From positions 691,932 through 755,931 of the forward strand of contig CP046179.1 in assembly GCA_014075275.1 (NCBI GenBank): DNA of 64,000 nucleotides, in the 5' to 3' direction. The notes under the pieces were generated by a model that made no database searches, was not told where the DNA came from, and was given only the letters and a program-made list of their open reading frames with translations. The translations under genes were made by a program, and so were the position numbers. The DNA is from Boseongicola sp. GTDB taxonomy: Bacteria; Pseudomonadota; Alphaproteobacteria; Rhodobacterales; Rhodobacteraceae. Shown in pieces: positions 55,701 through 64,000 of this stretch (position 1 is the stretch's first letter; every line of letters begins with the position of its first letter).

Positions 55701-57515
55701 ATGAGCGACACATTTTCCGCCGGAAATGAACGGCGCAGCGGTATGCGTACAATTCGCAAGGTCGCGCCATATCTGTGGCCGGATGCACATCCTTGGGTGA
55801 AGCAGCGTGTTGTTCTTGCGATGATTGCTTTGTTCATCTCAAAGCTGATCTCAGTCGGGACGCCATTCTTTTACAAAGCTGCGGTAGATGCTTTGGCAGG
55901 TGATGCCACCGACGCGGCATGGATGCTTGGAATGGGGGCTGTGGGCCTGACAGTCGCCTATGGTGTTGCACGCCTAATGACCGTCGGGTTTCAGCAATTG
56001 CGCGATGTCATCTTTGCTGCGGTGGGCCAACGGGCTTTGCGGCAACTTGCGTTGGAGACATTCACGCATATCCACCGCCTGAGTCTGCGCTATCACATCA
56101 CACGGAAAACCGGGGGCCTGTCGCGTATCATCGAGCGTGGCGTGAAGGGTGTCGAGTTTCTTCTCAGATTCCTATTATTCTCGATCGGCCCATTGAACAT
56201 CGAATTGCTGATGATCGCGGTCGTTTTGGCCGTGGTATTTGATGTCAGCTACGTCGCGGTCATCGCAGTGACGATTGGCATCTACATCGTTTTCACGTTC
56301 AAAGTGACCGAATGGCGGGTGAAGATCCGCAAAGAGATGAATGATCAGGATACCGATGCAAACCAAAAGGCTATCGACAGCCTTTTGAACTTTGAAACTG
56401 TGAAGTATTTCGGGGCAGAGTCTCGCGAAGCCGAACGTTATGATGTGGCGATGGCAGGCTATGAGCAGGCTGCGCTGAAAACCTCTTATTCACTGGGTTT
56501 TCTGAATTTCGGCCAATCGGTGTTGATTACAGCAGGTCTTGTAATTGTCATGGTTATGGCAGCAATGGGGGTCGCAGAGGGGCGTTTGACGGTTGGTGAT
56601 TTCGTCATGGTTAACGCCTATATGATTCAGATCACCATGCCGCTGAACTTTCTCGGCACGGTTTACCGTGAAATCCGCCAAAGCCTTGTTGATATGGGCG
56701 AGATGTTTGATCTGCTGGAGCAACCGCAAGAGGTTGAAGACAAGCCCGGCGCGAGGACATTAGAAGTTAGTGGGGGACGGGTTCAGTTCCAAGACGTGCA
56801 TTTTGGCTATGAGGCCGAGCGGCCGATCCTTATGGGTTTGACCCTTGACGTGGAAGCCGGCCAAACCGTTGCAATTGTTGGGCCCTCGGGGTCGGGCAAG
56901 TCAACCATCGGACGTCTCTTGTTCCGATTCTATGATGTTGGTGACGGTGCACTTGTGATCGACGATCAAGACGTTCGCGACATTACCCAGGATAGCTTGC
57001 ACGCCCAGATCGGCGTGGTTCCTCAGGACACAGTGCTGTTCAATGATACCGTCTACTACAACATCGCCTATGGTCGACCAGAAGCCAGCCGCTCGGAAGT
57101 CGAAGCAGCGGCTAAGGCCGCTAAAATTCACGATTTCATTTCCAGCCTCCCTGATGGCTATGAAACAACCGTGGGGGAACGCGGGTTGAAACTTTCAGGC
57201 GGTGAAAAACAACGCGTTGGTATCGCGCGAACGCTCTTGAAGAACCCGCCTATTCTCCTTTTGGATGAAGCAACTTCTGCTCTCGACACTGAAACCGAAG
57301 CTGAAATTCAAACCGAGCTTCAGGCGATGGGGCAGGGGCGCACAGTCATCACCATCGCGCATCGACTTTCAACGATTGCCCACGCGGACCGGATCGTCGT
57401 GCTTGAAAAAGGCGTGATCGTCGAAGAAGGCACCCACGATGATTTGCTGGAGCAGGATGGGCGTTATTCGTCGCTGTGGCATATGCAGGCTTCGGAAGAC
57501 GAAGCGGCCGCCTGA
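55701..57515 (+). CDS. Atm1-type ABC exporter (heavy metal/glutathione family)
   Basis: A 604-residue half-transporter with six membrane helices and a C-terminal ATPase: Walker A GPSGSGKST at about 394-402, signature LSGGEKQRVGIARTLLKNPP near 500, Walker B ILLLDEATSALDTE and H-loop IAHRLSTIAHAD. The membrane domain motifs (RGVKGVEFLLRFLLFSIGP, NDQDTDANQKAIDSLLNFETVKYFGAE) are those of Atm1/HMT1 exporters of glutathione-linked metal or sulfur species. ATG 55701 follows GGGGCAGAC. Confidence 0.92.
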   Translation: MSDTFSAGNERRSGMRTIRKVAPYLWPDAHPWVKQRVVLAMIALFISKLISVGTPFFYKAAVDALAGDATDAAWMLGMGAVGLTVAYGVARLMTVGFQQLRDVIFAAVGQRALRQLALETFTHIHRLSLRYHITRKTGGLSRIIERGVKGVEFLLRFLLFSIGPLNIELLMIAVVLAVVFDVSYVAVIAVTIGIYIVFTFKVTEWRVKIRKEMNDQDTDANQKAIDSLLNFETVKYFGAESREAERYDVAMAGYEQAALKTSYSLGFLNFGQSVLITAGLVIVMVMAAMGVAEGRLTVGDFVMVNAYMIQITMPLNFLGTVYREIRQSLVDMGEMFDLLEQPQEVEDKPGARTLEVSGGRVQFQDVHFGYEAERPILMGLTLDVEAGQTVAIVGPSGSGKSTIGRLLFRFYDVGDGALVIDDQDVRDITQDSLHAQIGVVPQDTVLFNDTVYYNIAYGRPEASRSEVEAAAKAAKIHDFISSLPDGYETTVGERGLKLSGGEKQRVGIARTLLKNPPILLLDEATSALDTETEAEIQTELQAMGQGRTVITIAHRLSTIAHADRIVVLEKGVIVEEGTHDDLLEQDGRYSSLWHMQASEDEAAA

Positions 57516-57650
57516 GTAATTCTTCATCGCCGATTAAATGTGGATTTTTTGGTGTTTCCATCTTCGCTCTGAAGAATTTAGCGTCGGATCAGCGACAAAT
57601 TCGTTACGCAACATTTGGGTTTAAGAAATAGTCGCAATGCTTTGAATGCT

Positions 57651-58392
57651 TCAGCGATCCCGTTCAATCTCGTTGGGGCCGAAGAAAGCCAAACACATCG
57701 CCATAAAAAACGAAAGCGTCGCCAACTCCCCGCCTTCTTCCAAAATGTTGAAAAGACCTTCAAGAACGTCTCGAGGGCCGCTCATGAAAAAGTCCAAAGC
57801 GCCGTGGGCAACGTCCACACCTGCACCAAAAAATGCGAAGCCGAGAAGAGAGATGCAAAGCAACTTTAAGTCGAGTTCGAATTCCTGATTGGTTTTCCGA
57901 AGTGCGGCAATCATGAAAGATAGTAGCATGACCCCGAACACCAAAAAGACAAAAGGTTCGCCACGGCTTTGGATATGCAATTTGGAAAGCGGCCCGGTGG
58001 TGATCAGATGGCCTATCTGGCGTGCCAGAGCGTCGTGAATTTCGAAGAAGTCATCGATTAGTTTCGAAGAAGTCATCGATTAGTAATGTCAAAGGTAGCA
58101 ATAAGAATATTGCTACGCCCCGATCCTTTGTTTTCATTGCCGCGACCAATACAAAACATACTGCAAAAAATAGCTTTGCATAATTCCATGTGCTTGCGAA
58201 ACTTTTGGAGTGACCCAAGTCAAACGACGCCGCGACTTGGGCACCAGATTGCACGGCCAGCAATCCCAATAGCCCGTAGGTTGCTACAAGAAGAAAATCA
58301 ATCATTAAAAAAGCGATCAAATAACTCCGAACGGAGCCGTTAAGGATTGCCTTCTGGAAATACTTCCGTAGTTCGGAAAATCTTGACATCAA
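57651..58392 (-). pseudogene. membrane protein gene split by a 22-bp tandem duplication
   Basis: Two minus-strand frames, 58392-58051 (113 residues) and 58076-57651 (141 residues), meet at a perfect 22-base direct repeat (58040-58061 and 58062-58083). Reading through one copy only joins them in a single 239-residue protein, with PLTLLIDDFFE running directly into IHDALARQIGHL. That protein has about six hydrophobic segments (AFLMIDFLLVATYGLLGLLAV, AKLFFAVCFVLVAAM, GVAIFLLLPLTLLI, VFLVFGVMLLSFMIAAL, LCISLLGFAFFGAGV, ATLSFFMAMCLAFFG). Its family is not recognised. As sequenced the first frame stops at 58051. Confidence 0.8.
58040..58083. repeat. perfect 22-bp tandem duplication inside a coding sequence
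   Basis: Two adjacent identical units starting TTTCGAAGAAGTCATCGATT at 58040 and 58062. Twenty-two is not a multiple of three, so adding one unit shifts the frame of the minus-strand gene. Confidence 0.97.
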
Positions 58393-58485
58393 TTCTTAAC
58401 CAAAAATGCGAAAAAAATGTATCAGTAAAGATAAGTTTGGACAACTTTATCGTGTATTGTCCACCGGAATTTAGGAGACTAATGA

Positions 58486-61400
58486 TTATTCTGCGGCCCG
58501 CAATTCGGGCTCGCCGGGTTTGCTTGGTAATGATGAATCGCTGGACACGTCCCAGATAATTTCCGGATTCTTTACTTTCTTGGCGGCTTTGTTCAACGCC
58601 AGATCCCGCGCGGTTTTTGAACCCGAACCGTGGCTCAAGGCGCGAAGTGTCGTAAAGCTCCTGTAAGCACCGGTGGTGATCCAGACCCGCAGCGCCAGCA
58701 TCGAGGGCGTGAAGACCAGCGTTAACATCGTGGCCAGTCCAAGGCCGAAGACCACAGCTGTTGCCAATTGCTTCCACCAAAGTGCGGTTGGGCTATCAAC
58801 CGAGAACCCACCGCCTATGAAATCCAGAGATAGACCAAACATCATGGGGGCCAAACCGGCCATTGTGGTGATTGTGGTCAGCAGAACCGGGCGAATACGC
58901 GCCTCGGCAGTCCGCACAATGGCTTCGATCCGCGGCATATATTGCGAATATTCTTGATAGGTGTCGATTAAGACAATGTTGTTGTTCACCACAATTCCCG
59001 CAAGCGCCACAATCCCCGTTCCGGTCATGATAATTGAGAACGGCTGATCCATAACCAACATGCCGATCAAAACGCCGGTGGTGGACAGTACCACAGCCAG
59101 AAGCACCAGAACGGCGTTATAAAACGAGTTGAATTGCGCCAGCAGAATGATGAACATCAGACCCAAAGCGGCCGAAAATCCGACCTGCAGGAACGCCTGG
59201 CTTTCGGCCTGATCTTCCTGATCACCGGTCCATTCCCAGTCGACTCCCGGCGGCAATGGTTGTTCGTTCTGCAGCCACTCGGTCAGAAACTCGATGCGGT
59301 CATTCGGTGTCATCGGCAGCCCGTCTTCGGTCTCTAGTCCGGGCGCGACATCGGCTTTCACATCAAAGAACCGTTTCTGGCCGATGCGATTGATCTGCGC
59401 AAGTTGGGCAACGGGTTCCCGAGTGATGAAGTTTGACAGCGGGATTAACCCATCTCGGGTGCGTACTTTCAGAGTGTCCAGTGTCGACAATACCCGGTCC
59501 TGCTCTGGCAACCGCACGCGGATTTCGATCTCTTCATCCGAGGAATCGACCCGCATGGTGTCCAGTAGAATACCGCGCGTGACCAGCTGGACCATGCCGC
59601 CCACAGTGGCGACGTCTGCGCCATAGCGACCAGCCTTTTCAACATCCACGTTGATCTGCCAATCAATGCCAGGCAGGGGCAGATTGTCTTCGATGTCGAT
59701 GAGCCCCTCAGTGCCTTCATACTTGGCCCGCACGAGCCGCACAGCACCTAGAAGCTCTTCCCAGTTGTCGCCCTTAAGGCGCAGGTGCACCGGTTTGCCA
59801 CTGGCTGGTCCGCGCGCGAGGTTCAAAATCTCGACCTTGATGCCGGGAATGCGGTCCAGCTCGTCCTGCATCTGCTCCAGGATCAAATCGCCGTCCAACT
59901 CTTCGACTGTAAGATCATGGGTGGCGGCATAAGCACCGCGACGCTCCCACGGGATAAGTTCAATCTGGACCTGACCAATGGTGTCATTCGGCCCCGCGGC
60001 CCCGCCGGTGTTCTGGTTCAATCCACCAGCCCCAGCAAATGCAAACGTGCTTTCGACGCCTTCAGTTGCCAAAATGACCTGTTCGACCTGACTGACCAGC
60101 TCATCCTTTTCGGTCAAACCAAGATTGCCGCGCGCACGGACATAGACAATGGCCTGCTCGGGTTCGCTTTCCACGAAGAATTCAACGCCGTTGTTGTTCT
60201 GGCCGAAGTAGCCGAACACCGACACCACGAAGAAACCAACTGCTGCGATGGTGACCACTGGCATAATCGGGTTACCAGCAATGAACTTGATGAACATTCC
60301 GAACTTGGTCCGGCGGTGGCCCGAGCGAATTTTGGTTTCCTGACGCTCAACCTTTGCGGCACCAAGCGTGATCGAGGTCAGCATGGCTCCGGCAATGAAC
60401 AGAATTGCGCCAAAGATGCTGCCACCACCACCAGTACCTTCGCCCAGCAAGTATTCGGGGTTTAAGACCTGCATCGCGGCCAGAAACATCAAATACATCG
60501 ATGGTGGGACCAAAAGCGCGCGCAGGAACCACGGCGTGGACCGGGCAAGCGCGTTTGAAGATCGTTCGAAAAGGCGGCTCATGCGGCCAGCAACACCACC
60601 CATCACAGGTAAATAAATCAGTGCGACGACCAGCGATGCCGACAGAACGAAAATCAGGGTAACGGGCAACATTCCCATGAACTGGCCAGGCACACCCGGC
60701 CAAAACAGCATCGGCAGGAACGCGCAAAGTGTTGTCGCCGTGGATGAGACGATGGGCCAGAACATGCGCTTTGCGGCTTCAGTATAGGCCGCCATGGGCC
60801 CCGAGCCTTCACGGATGCGCCTGTCAGCGTATTCGACAACCACAATCGCCCCATCAACAAGCATTCCAACGGCCAGGATCAGGCCGAACATAACTATGTT
60901 CGATATCGGGACTTCCATCAAAGCCAGGAAGGCAAAACACAATAAGAAGGACGTCGGGATAGCAAATCCAACCAACAGCGCTGACCGCGATCCGAGTGCT
61001 GCAAGGACAACGATCATAACCAACGCGATCGCGGTCAGAACCGAGCCTTCAAGCTGGCTAACCATGGATTGGATGATGCGCGATTGGTCGTTGGATGTGC
61101 CAACGGTTATCGCCTCGCGCAACTCGGTCGGCCAGGTCGCTTGTTCGGCGGCAATTTCTGCCTTCACCACTTCGGCAAGGTCGAGAATGTTAAAACCTTT
61201 GCGCTTCACTACTTGCAGCGCGACGGTGTTCTCGCCGTTAAAACGCGCCGTTCCGGCGCGGTCTTCGAAGGTCAGTCGGATTTCAGCGAGATCTCCAAGA
61301 GTGATCACGCGGTCGCCGGCAACCTTCACGGGCAGATTGTAGATGTCCTGCTGTTCGTCAAACGACGATGGAATTTTGACGGCAAAGGCACCACTGTCGC

Positions 61401-62058
61401 TTTCGATCTCGCCGGCAGCAATCAACTGGTTGTTGTTGACCACGACACTGATCAATTCGCCTGCGGTGACGTTGTAGGCTTCCAGTCGCAGTGGATCGAT
61501 GACGACTTCCAACATCTCGTCACGGTGGCCTGTCAGTGCGGCCTCTAGCACGGGTTCCAGGCCTTCTAGTCGGTCCTGAAGATCTTTGGCGACGCGCAAT
61601 AAGGTACGTTCGGGCAGGGCGCCGGTCAGGTTGACGATGATGATCGGAAATTCAGAGAAGTTGATTTCATTAATGGAATACTGCTCTGCGCCTTGCGGGA
61701 ACTGCGCTTGCGCCGAATTCATCGAGTCGCGAACATCGGCCATAATCTTGGTTTTGTCCCAGCCGAACTCGAACTCTAGCGCAATGCCGGCATAGCTTTC
61801 GGCGGCAGTGCCTTGGATGGATTTCAGACCGTCGAGATCGGAAAGCTCGGTTTCCATGGGTTTGACCAGAAGTTTCTCGCTGTCTTCCGCCGAGATCCCA
61901 GGGAAGGGCACAGAAACAAACAATGCCGGAATTTCGATATCTGGCTCACCTTCCTTCGGAAGTGATGCATAGGCCAATGCTCCCGCCATAAGCGAGAGCA
62001 GGATAAATGCCACCACCATCCGGGCACGCCCGGCGGCCCAGTCGACGATGCCGGTCAT
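58486..62058 (-). CDS. RND efflux transporter permease
   Basis: A 1190-residue inner-membrane pump of the AcrB/MdtB type: N-terminal membrane helix (MVVAFILLSLMAGALAYASLPKEGEPDIEIP), periplasmic porter domains, and helix motifs such as VGMLVDGAIVVVEYADRRI (the acidic proton-relay region) and LAGIVVNNNIVLIDTYQEY. About 100 extra residues with two further hydrophobic segments lie between the two halves (near residues 505-600), making it longer than the usual 1030-1050. Translation is coupled to the adaptor by a four-base overlap. Confidence 0.93.
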   Translation of the reverse strand: MTGIVDWAAGRARMVVAFILLSLMAGALAYASLPKEGEPDIEIPALFVSVPFPGISAEDSEKLLVKPMETELSDLDGLKSIQGTAAESYAGIALEFEFGWDKTKIMADVRDSMNSAQAQFPQGAEQYSINEINFSEFPIIIVNLTGALPERTLLRVAKDLQDRLEGLEPVLEAALTGHRDEMLEVVIDPLRLEAYNVTAGELISVVVNNNQLIAAGEIESDSGAFAVKIPSSFDEQQDIYNLPVKVAGDRVITLGDLAEIRLTFEDRAGTARFNGENTVALQVVKRKGFNILDLAEVVKAEIAAEQATWPTELREAITVGTSNDQSRIIQSMVSQLEGSVLTAIALVMIVVLAALGSRSALLVGFAIPTSFLLCFAFLALMEVPISNIVMFGLILAVGMLVDGAIVVVEYADRRIREGSGPMAAYTEAAKRMFWPIVSSTATTLCAFLPMLFWPGVPGQFMGMLPVTLIFVLSASLVVALIYLPVMGGVAGRMSRLFERSSNALARSTPWFLRALLVPPSMYLMFLAAMQVLNPEYLLGEGTGGGGSIFGAILFIAGAMLTSITLGAAKVERQETKIRSGHRRTKFGMFIKFIAGNPIMPVVTIAAVGFFVVSVFGYFGQNNNGVEFFVESEPEQAIVYVRARGNLGLTEKDELVSQVEQVILATEGVESTFAFAGAGGLNQNTGGAAGPNDTIGQVQIELIPWERRGAYAATHDLTVEELDGDLILEQMQDELDRIPGIKVEILNLARGPASGKPVHLRLKGDNWEELLGAVRLVRAKYEGTEGLIDIEDNLPLPGIDWQINVDVEKAGRYGADVATVGGMVQLVTRGILLDTMRVDSSDEEIEIRVRLPEQDRVLSTLDTLKVRTRDGLIPLSNFITREPVAQLAQINRIGQKRFFDVKADVAPGLETEDGLPMTPNDRIEFLTEWLQNEQPLPPGVDWEWTGDQEDQAESQAFLQVGFSAALGLMFIILLAQFNSFYNAVLVLLAVVLSTTGVLIGMLVMDQPFSIIMTGTGIVALAGIVVNNNIVLIDTYQEYSQYMPRIEAIVRTAEARIRPVLLTTITTMAGLAPMMFGLSLDFIGGGFSVDSPTALWWKQLATAVVFGLGLATMLTLVFTPSMLALRVWITTGAYRSFTTLRALSHGSGSKTARDLALNKAAKKVKNPEIIWDVSSDSSLPSKPGEPELRAAE

Positions 62059-63281
62059 TGAGTGATCTCCGTCTCAAAGGTCGCGGCTACCGCAACACCG
62101 TCCGTCACGTATTCTTGCCCGACAACGATAACGTCGGCGACTTCGCTGAGACCACCAACCCAAATACCGTCGATAGTATCGCGCAGGACCGAAACCGGTT
62201 GAAAGCTGGCTTTTCCGTCCAGCACGACGCGAACACCTAGATCGCCGTCATCGTTTAGGGTGAGTGACGATTGGGGCAACAAGTGCGCCACGTTGCCGTC
62301 TGCCTGAATAAGAATTTCGGCAGTTTGGCCATCGCGAATGGAAAGATCTGGGTTTGGCACTCGCACATCGACGCGGAAAGTGCGAGTTGACGGATCGGCT
62401 GATCGACTAAGGAATGTTACCTTGCCAACAATTTCACGCCCGGAAGCAAGGCGCGCACCAGCAATCGCGCCGACCTGAACACGGTCGACCATCGTTTCGG
62501 GAACAAAACCAACAAGGTTGATCGGATCAAGTTGAATGATCGTCGCGCAAAGCGAACCGGGTTGCAGCAGTGCGCCAAGTTCGGCGCTGTCGGTTTCAAG
62601 AAGGCCTTCGAAAGGGGCCGCAATGTCGAGTTTGGTCAGTTCATTCTGTGCGGCTGCGACACCCGCTTCTGCCGATTGAACTCCCGCTTCGGCAGCCTGA
62701 ACACCCGACTTTGCGGATTGCACCCCCGCGCGTGCGGCCTCAACGGCTGCTGTCGTCTGCGCCACGCGCGTTTCAGACGCAAAACCACCTTCGGACAGTC
62801 GTGATGAGGCATTGTCGTTGATCTCAGCTTCGACAAGGCGCGCTTGGGCTTCTGCGAGGCGTGCCATGGCTTCGGGAACGCGGGCCATCGCCTCGCGTTG
62901 ACGCGCCTGAGAGTCAGACAGTGCAATCTCACGGGTGCCGGGATCAAGCTGGCAAACAAGATCGCCGTTATTCACAAACGCCCCTTTGCGCAGTGGATCT
63001 GATACAATACGTCCCGAAGTTTCAGCGCGTATATCTACCTGCCGTGTGGCTTCTGTTCGCCCACGCAGCACGACTGCGCCGTCAACACTGGTGGCCTCAG
63101 AGCGCATTGCAACAACGGATACACCTGCGTTTGTCTGAGAGCCTGGCTCGTCAGTCACGACATCTGGTTCGGAGGCTTCTGGAGTTGCGCCGGAAAACGA
63201 AACCAATCGGTCTCTTTCGAAAATCAGCCCATAAAGGACTGCCACGACGACAATTGCCGTAATGATCGGAAACACGCGCAT
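62055..63281 (-). CDS. RND efflux periplasmic adaptor
   Basis: A 408-residue HlyD/AcrA-type membrane fusion protein. It has an N-terminal hydrophobic anchor (IITAIVVVAVLYGLIF), a lipoyl-like domain (VDIRAETSGRIVSDPLRKGAFVNNGDLVCQLD), a helical hairpin containing tandem seven-residue near repeats (VEAARAG VQSAKSG VQAAEAG VQSAEAG VAAAQNE), and a beta-barrel domain. It links the RND pump to an outer-membrane channel not encoded here. Start of the operon; 215 bases divergent from the TPR-like gene. Confidence 0.93.
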   Translation of the reverse strand: MRVFPIITAIVVVAVLYGLIFERDRLVSFSGATPEASEPDVVTDEPGSQTNAGVSVVAMRSEATSVDGAVVLRGRTEATRQVDIRAETSGRIVSDPLRKGAFVNNGDLVCQLDPGTREIALSDSQARQREAMARVPEAMARLAEAQARLVEAEINDNASSRLSEGGFASETRVAQTTAAVEAARAGVQSAKSGVQAAEAGVQSAEAGVAAAQNELTKLDIAAPFEGLLETDSAELGALLQPGSLCATIIQLDPINLVGFVPETMVDRVQVGAIAGARLASGREIVGKVTFLSRSADPSTRTFRVDVRVPNPDLSIRDGQTAEILIQADGNVAHLLPQSSLTLNDDGDLGVRVVLDGKASFQPVSVLRDTIDGIWVGGLSEVADVIVVGQEYVTDGVAVAATFETEITQ

Positions 63282-63496
63282 GTGATGCCTCTTACAATCT
63301 GTATTTAATTACGGTTCTGGCACGCCAAAGGCGCGACAATACTGTTAATTTCGCTAAACCGTTCGGTTCAGATTAGTCATTTCTGCCTTTTTGAGCAAGA
63401 TTGCAAGTGGCAGAGACATTTTACTGCCTTTGCATTCCATTCCGGGTCGGGATAAGACGACGCGAAATCGCGCTTTCAACTGTAAAGGGGCTCGAA

Positions 63497-64000
63497 GTGT
63501 CCAACCAGGACTCATTCATTGATGAAGTGACCGAAGAGGTCCGAAAAGACAGATTGTTTCGTCTTTTCAAACGCTACGGCTGGATTGGAGCTGTTGCCAT
63601 TGTTTTGGCGGTTGGCGGTACGGCGTTTAACGAATGGCGAAAAGCGTCTGCACAAGCAGAGGCAGAAGCTGTCGGTGACGCTATTCTCGCTGCAGTTTCT
63701 ACTGACAGTTCAGAGCGCGCAGATGCGCTTGCAGCAATTGAAATTGGCGGCAACGCCGGACGGGCAGCTGTTGCGGCATTGATCAGCGCGACTTTTGCTG
63801 AAGACTCTGGAGATGTTGACGAGGCTATTACCGCGCTTGAGACACTGGCGGCGGATGTGTCAGCGCCGCAAGCATTTAGGGATCTGGCCAGCTTGAAGGC
63901 TGTATTGCTTGGCGGACAGGCCATTTCTGCAGAAGATCGTATAGCACGCATGAATTCATTGGTTCTTGGCGGAGGAGCCTTCAGACTTCTTGCCGAAGAG
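63497..64000 (+). CDS. TPR-like membrane protein, YfgM/COG4649 type (partial, cut by right edge)
   Basis: GTG at 63497 with AAGGGG six bases upstream opens a frame that stays open to the window end (168 residues). SFIDEVTEEVRKDRLFRLFKRYGW precedes a single membrane segment (IGAVAIVLAVGGTAF), followed by alanine-rich helices that look like tetratricopeptide repeats (ADALAAIEIGGNAGRAAVAALIS). This matches a family often encoded before a BamB-like beta-propeller gene and der. Likely an inner-membrane protein with a periplasmic TPR domain that helps secreted-protein folding. Confidence 0.82.
   Translation, partial: MSNQDSFIDEVTEEVRKDRLFRLFKRYGWIGAVAIVLAVGGTAFNEWRKASAQAEAEAVGDAILAAVSTDSSERADALAAIEIGGNAGRAAVAALISATFAEDSGDVDEAITALETLAADVSAPQAFRDLASLKAVLLGGQAISAEDRIARMNSLVLGGGAFRLLAEE

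Overview
The window reads as chromosomal DNA of a marine alphaproteobacterium of the Rhodobacteraceae (Roseobacter group). The basis is gene content and order typical of that family: a B12-dependent class II ribonucleotide reductase (nrdJ), a heterotetrameric sarcosine oxidase operon, ppiD directly upstream of trpE, Entner-Doudoroff genes edd-eda, leucyl/arginyl-tRNA-protein transferase, DUF2852, DUF1289-ruvX-ccmI, a zinc-poor DksA, and recurring family-specific intergenic repeats. I see no insertion sequence, prophage, CRISPR array or rRNA. There is one tRNA, tRNA-Pro(TGG).

Layout. 1-3.8 kb: purine/urate catabolism (uraH cut by the left edge, a puuE-uraD fusion, allA, a uric acid/xanthine-type permease). 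3.9-10.5 kb, mostly minus strand: trpE, ppiD, an aminotransferase, gpt, a LysE exporter and fabI. 10.6-12.5 kb: pdxH, a double cold-shock-domain protein, a DUF192 protein and tRNA-Pro. 12.5-16.8 kb: a 600-base leader with a NrdR box, then nrdJ. 17-21.4 kb: a wrecked P-loop kinase gene, a metallo-beta-lactamase-fold hydrolase, a class V aminotransferase, a GFA-family protein and pirin. 21.5-24.1 kb: ilvBH behind a complete transcription attenuator with a 15-residue Ile-Leu-Leu-Val-Val leader peptide. 24.3-33.3 kb: a decayed BrkB gene, bpt/ate, RDD and DUF2852 membrane proteins, ybaK, glnE, eda and edd. 33.4-42.2 kb: a small protein, a frameshifted RlmI-like methyltransferase, a PIN protein, an M48 protease, a GNAT/LysR pair, a tightly overlapped MoxR-GNAT-DUF2927-small membrane protein-VWA operon, and dksA. 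42.3-44.3 kb: DUF1289, ruvX, ccmI. 44.4-49.9 kb: soxBDAG. 50-55.6 kb: a pair of YdhR-like proteins divergent from a LysR regulator, sodB, a LOG-family enzyme and a LysM protein. 55.7-63.3 kb: an Atm1-type ABC exporter, a broken membrane protein gene, and an RND efflux permease with its adaptor. The right edge cuts a TPR-like membrane protein.

The most notable point is the density of freshly broken genes. Five otherwise recognisable coding sequences carry clean lesions: an internal deletion (17109-17532), an in-frame stop plus a deletion (24280-25031), a one-base loss in a G run near 34680, a single TAA at 38452-38454 inside the VWA gene of the MoxR operon, and a perfect 22-bp tandem duplication at 58040-58083 that splits one membrane protein into two reading frames. 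Regulatory signals I can support include the ilv attenuator and its promoter, two matching LacI-type palindromes between edd and a small ORF, a pair of TGTGAA-N5-TTYACA dyads before the DUF2852 gene, a NrdR box before nrdJ, and several intrinsic terminators.
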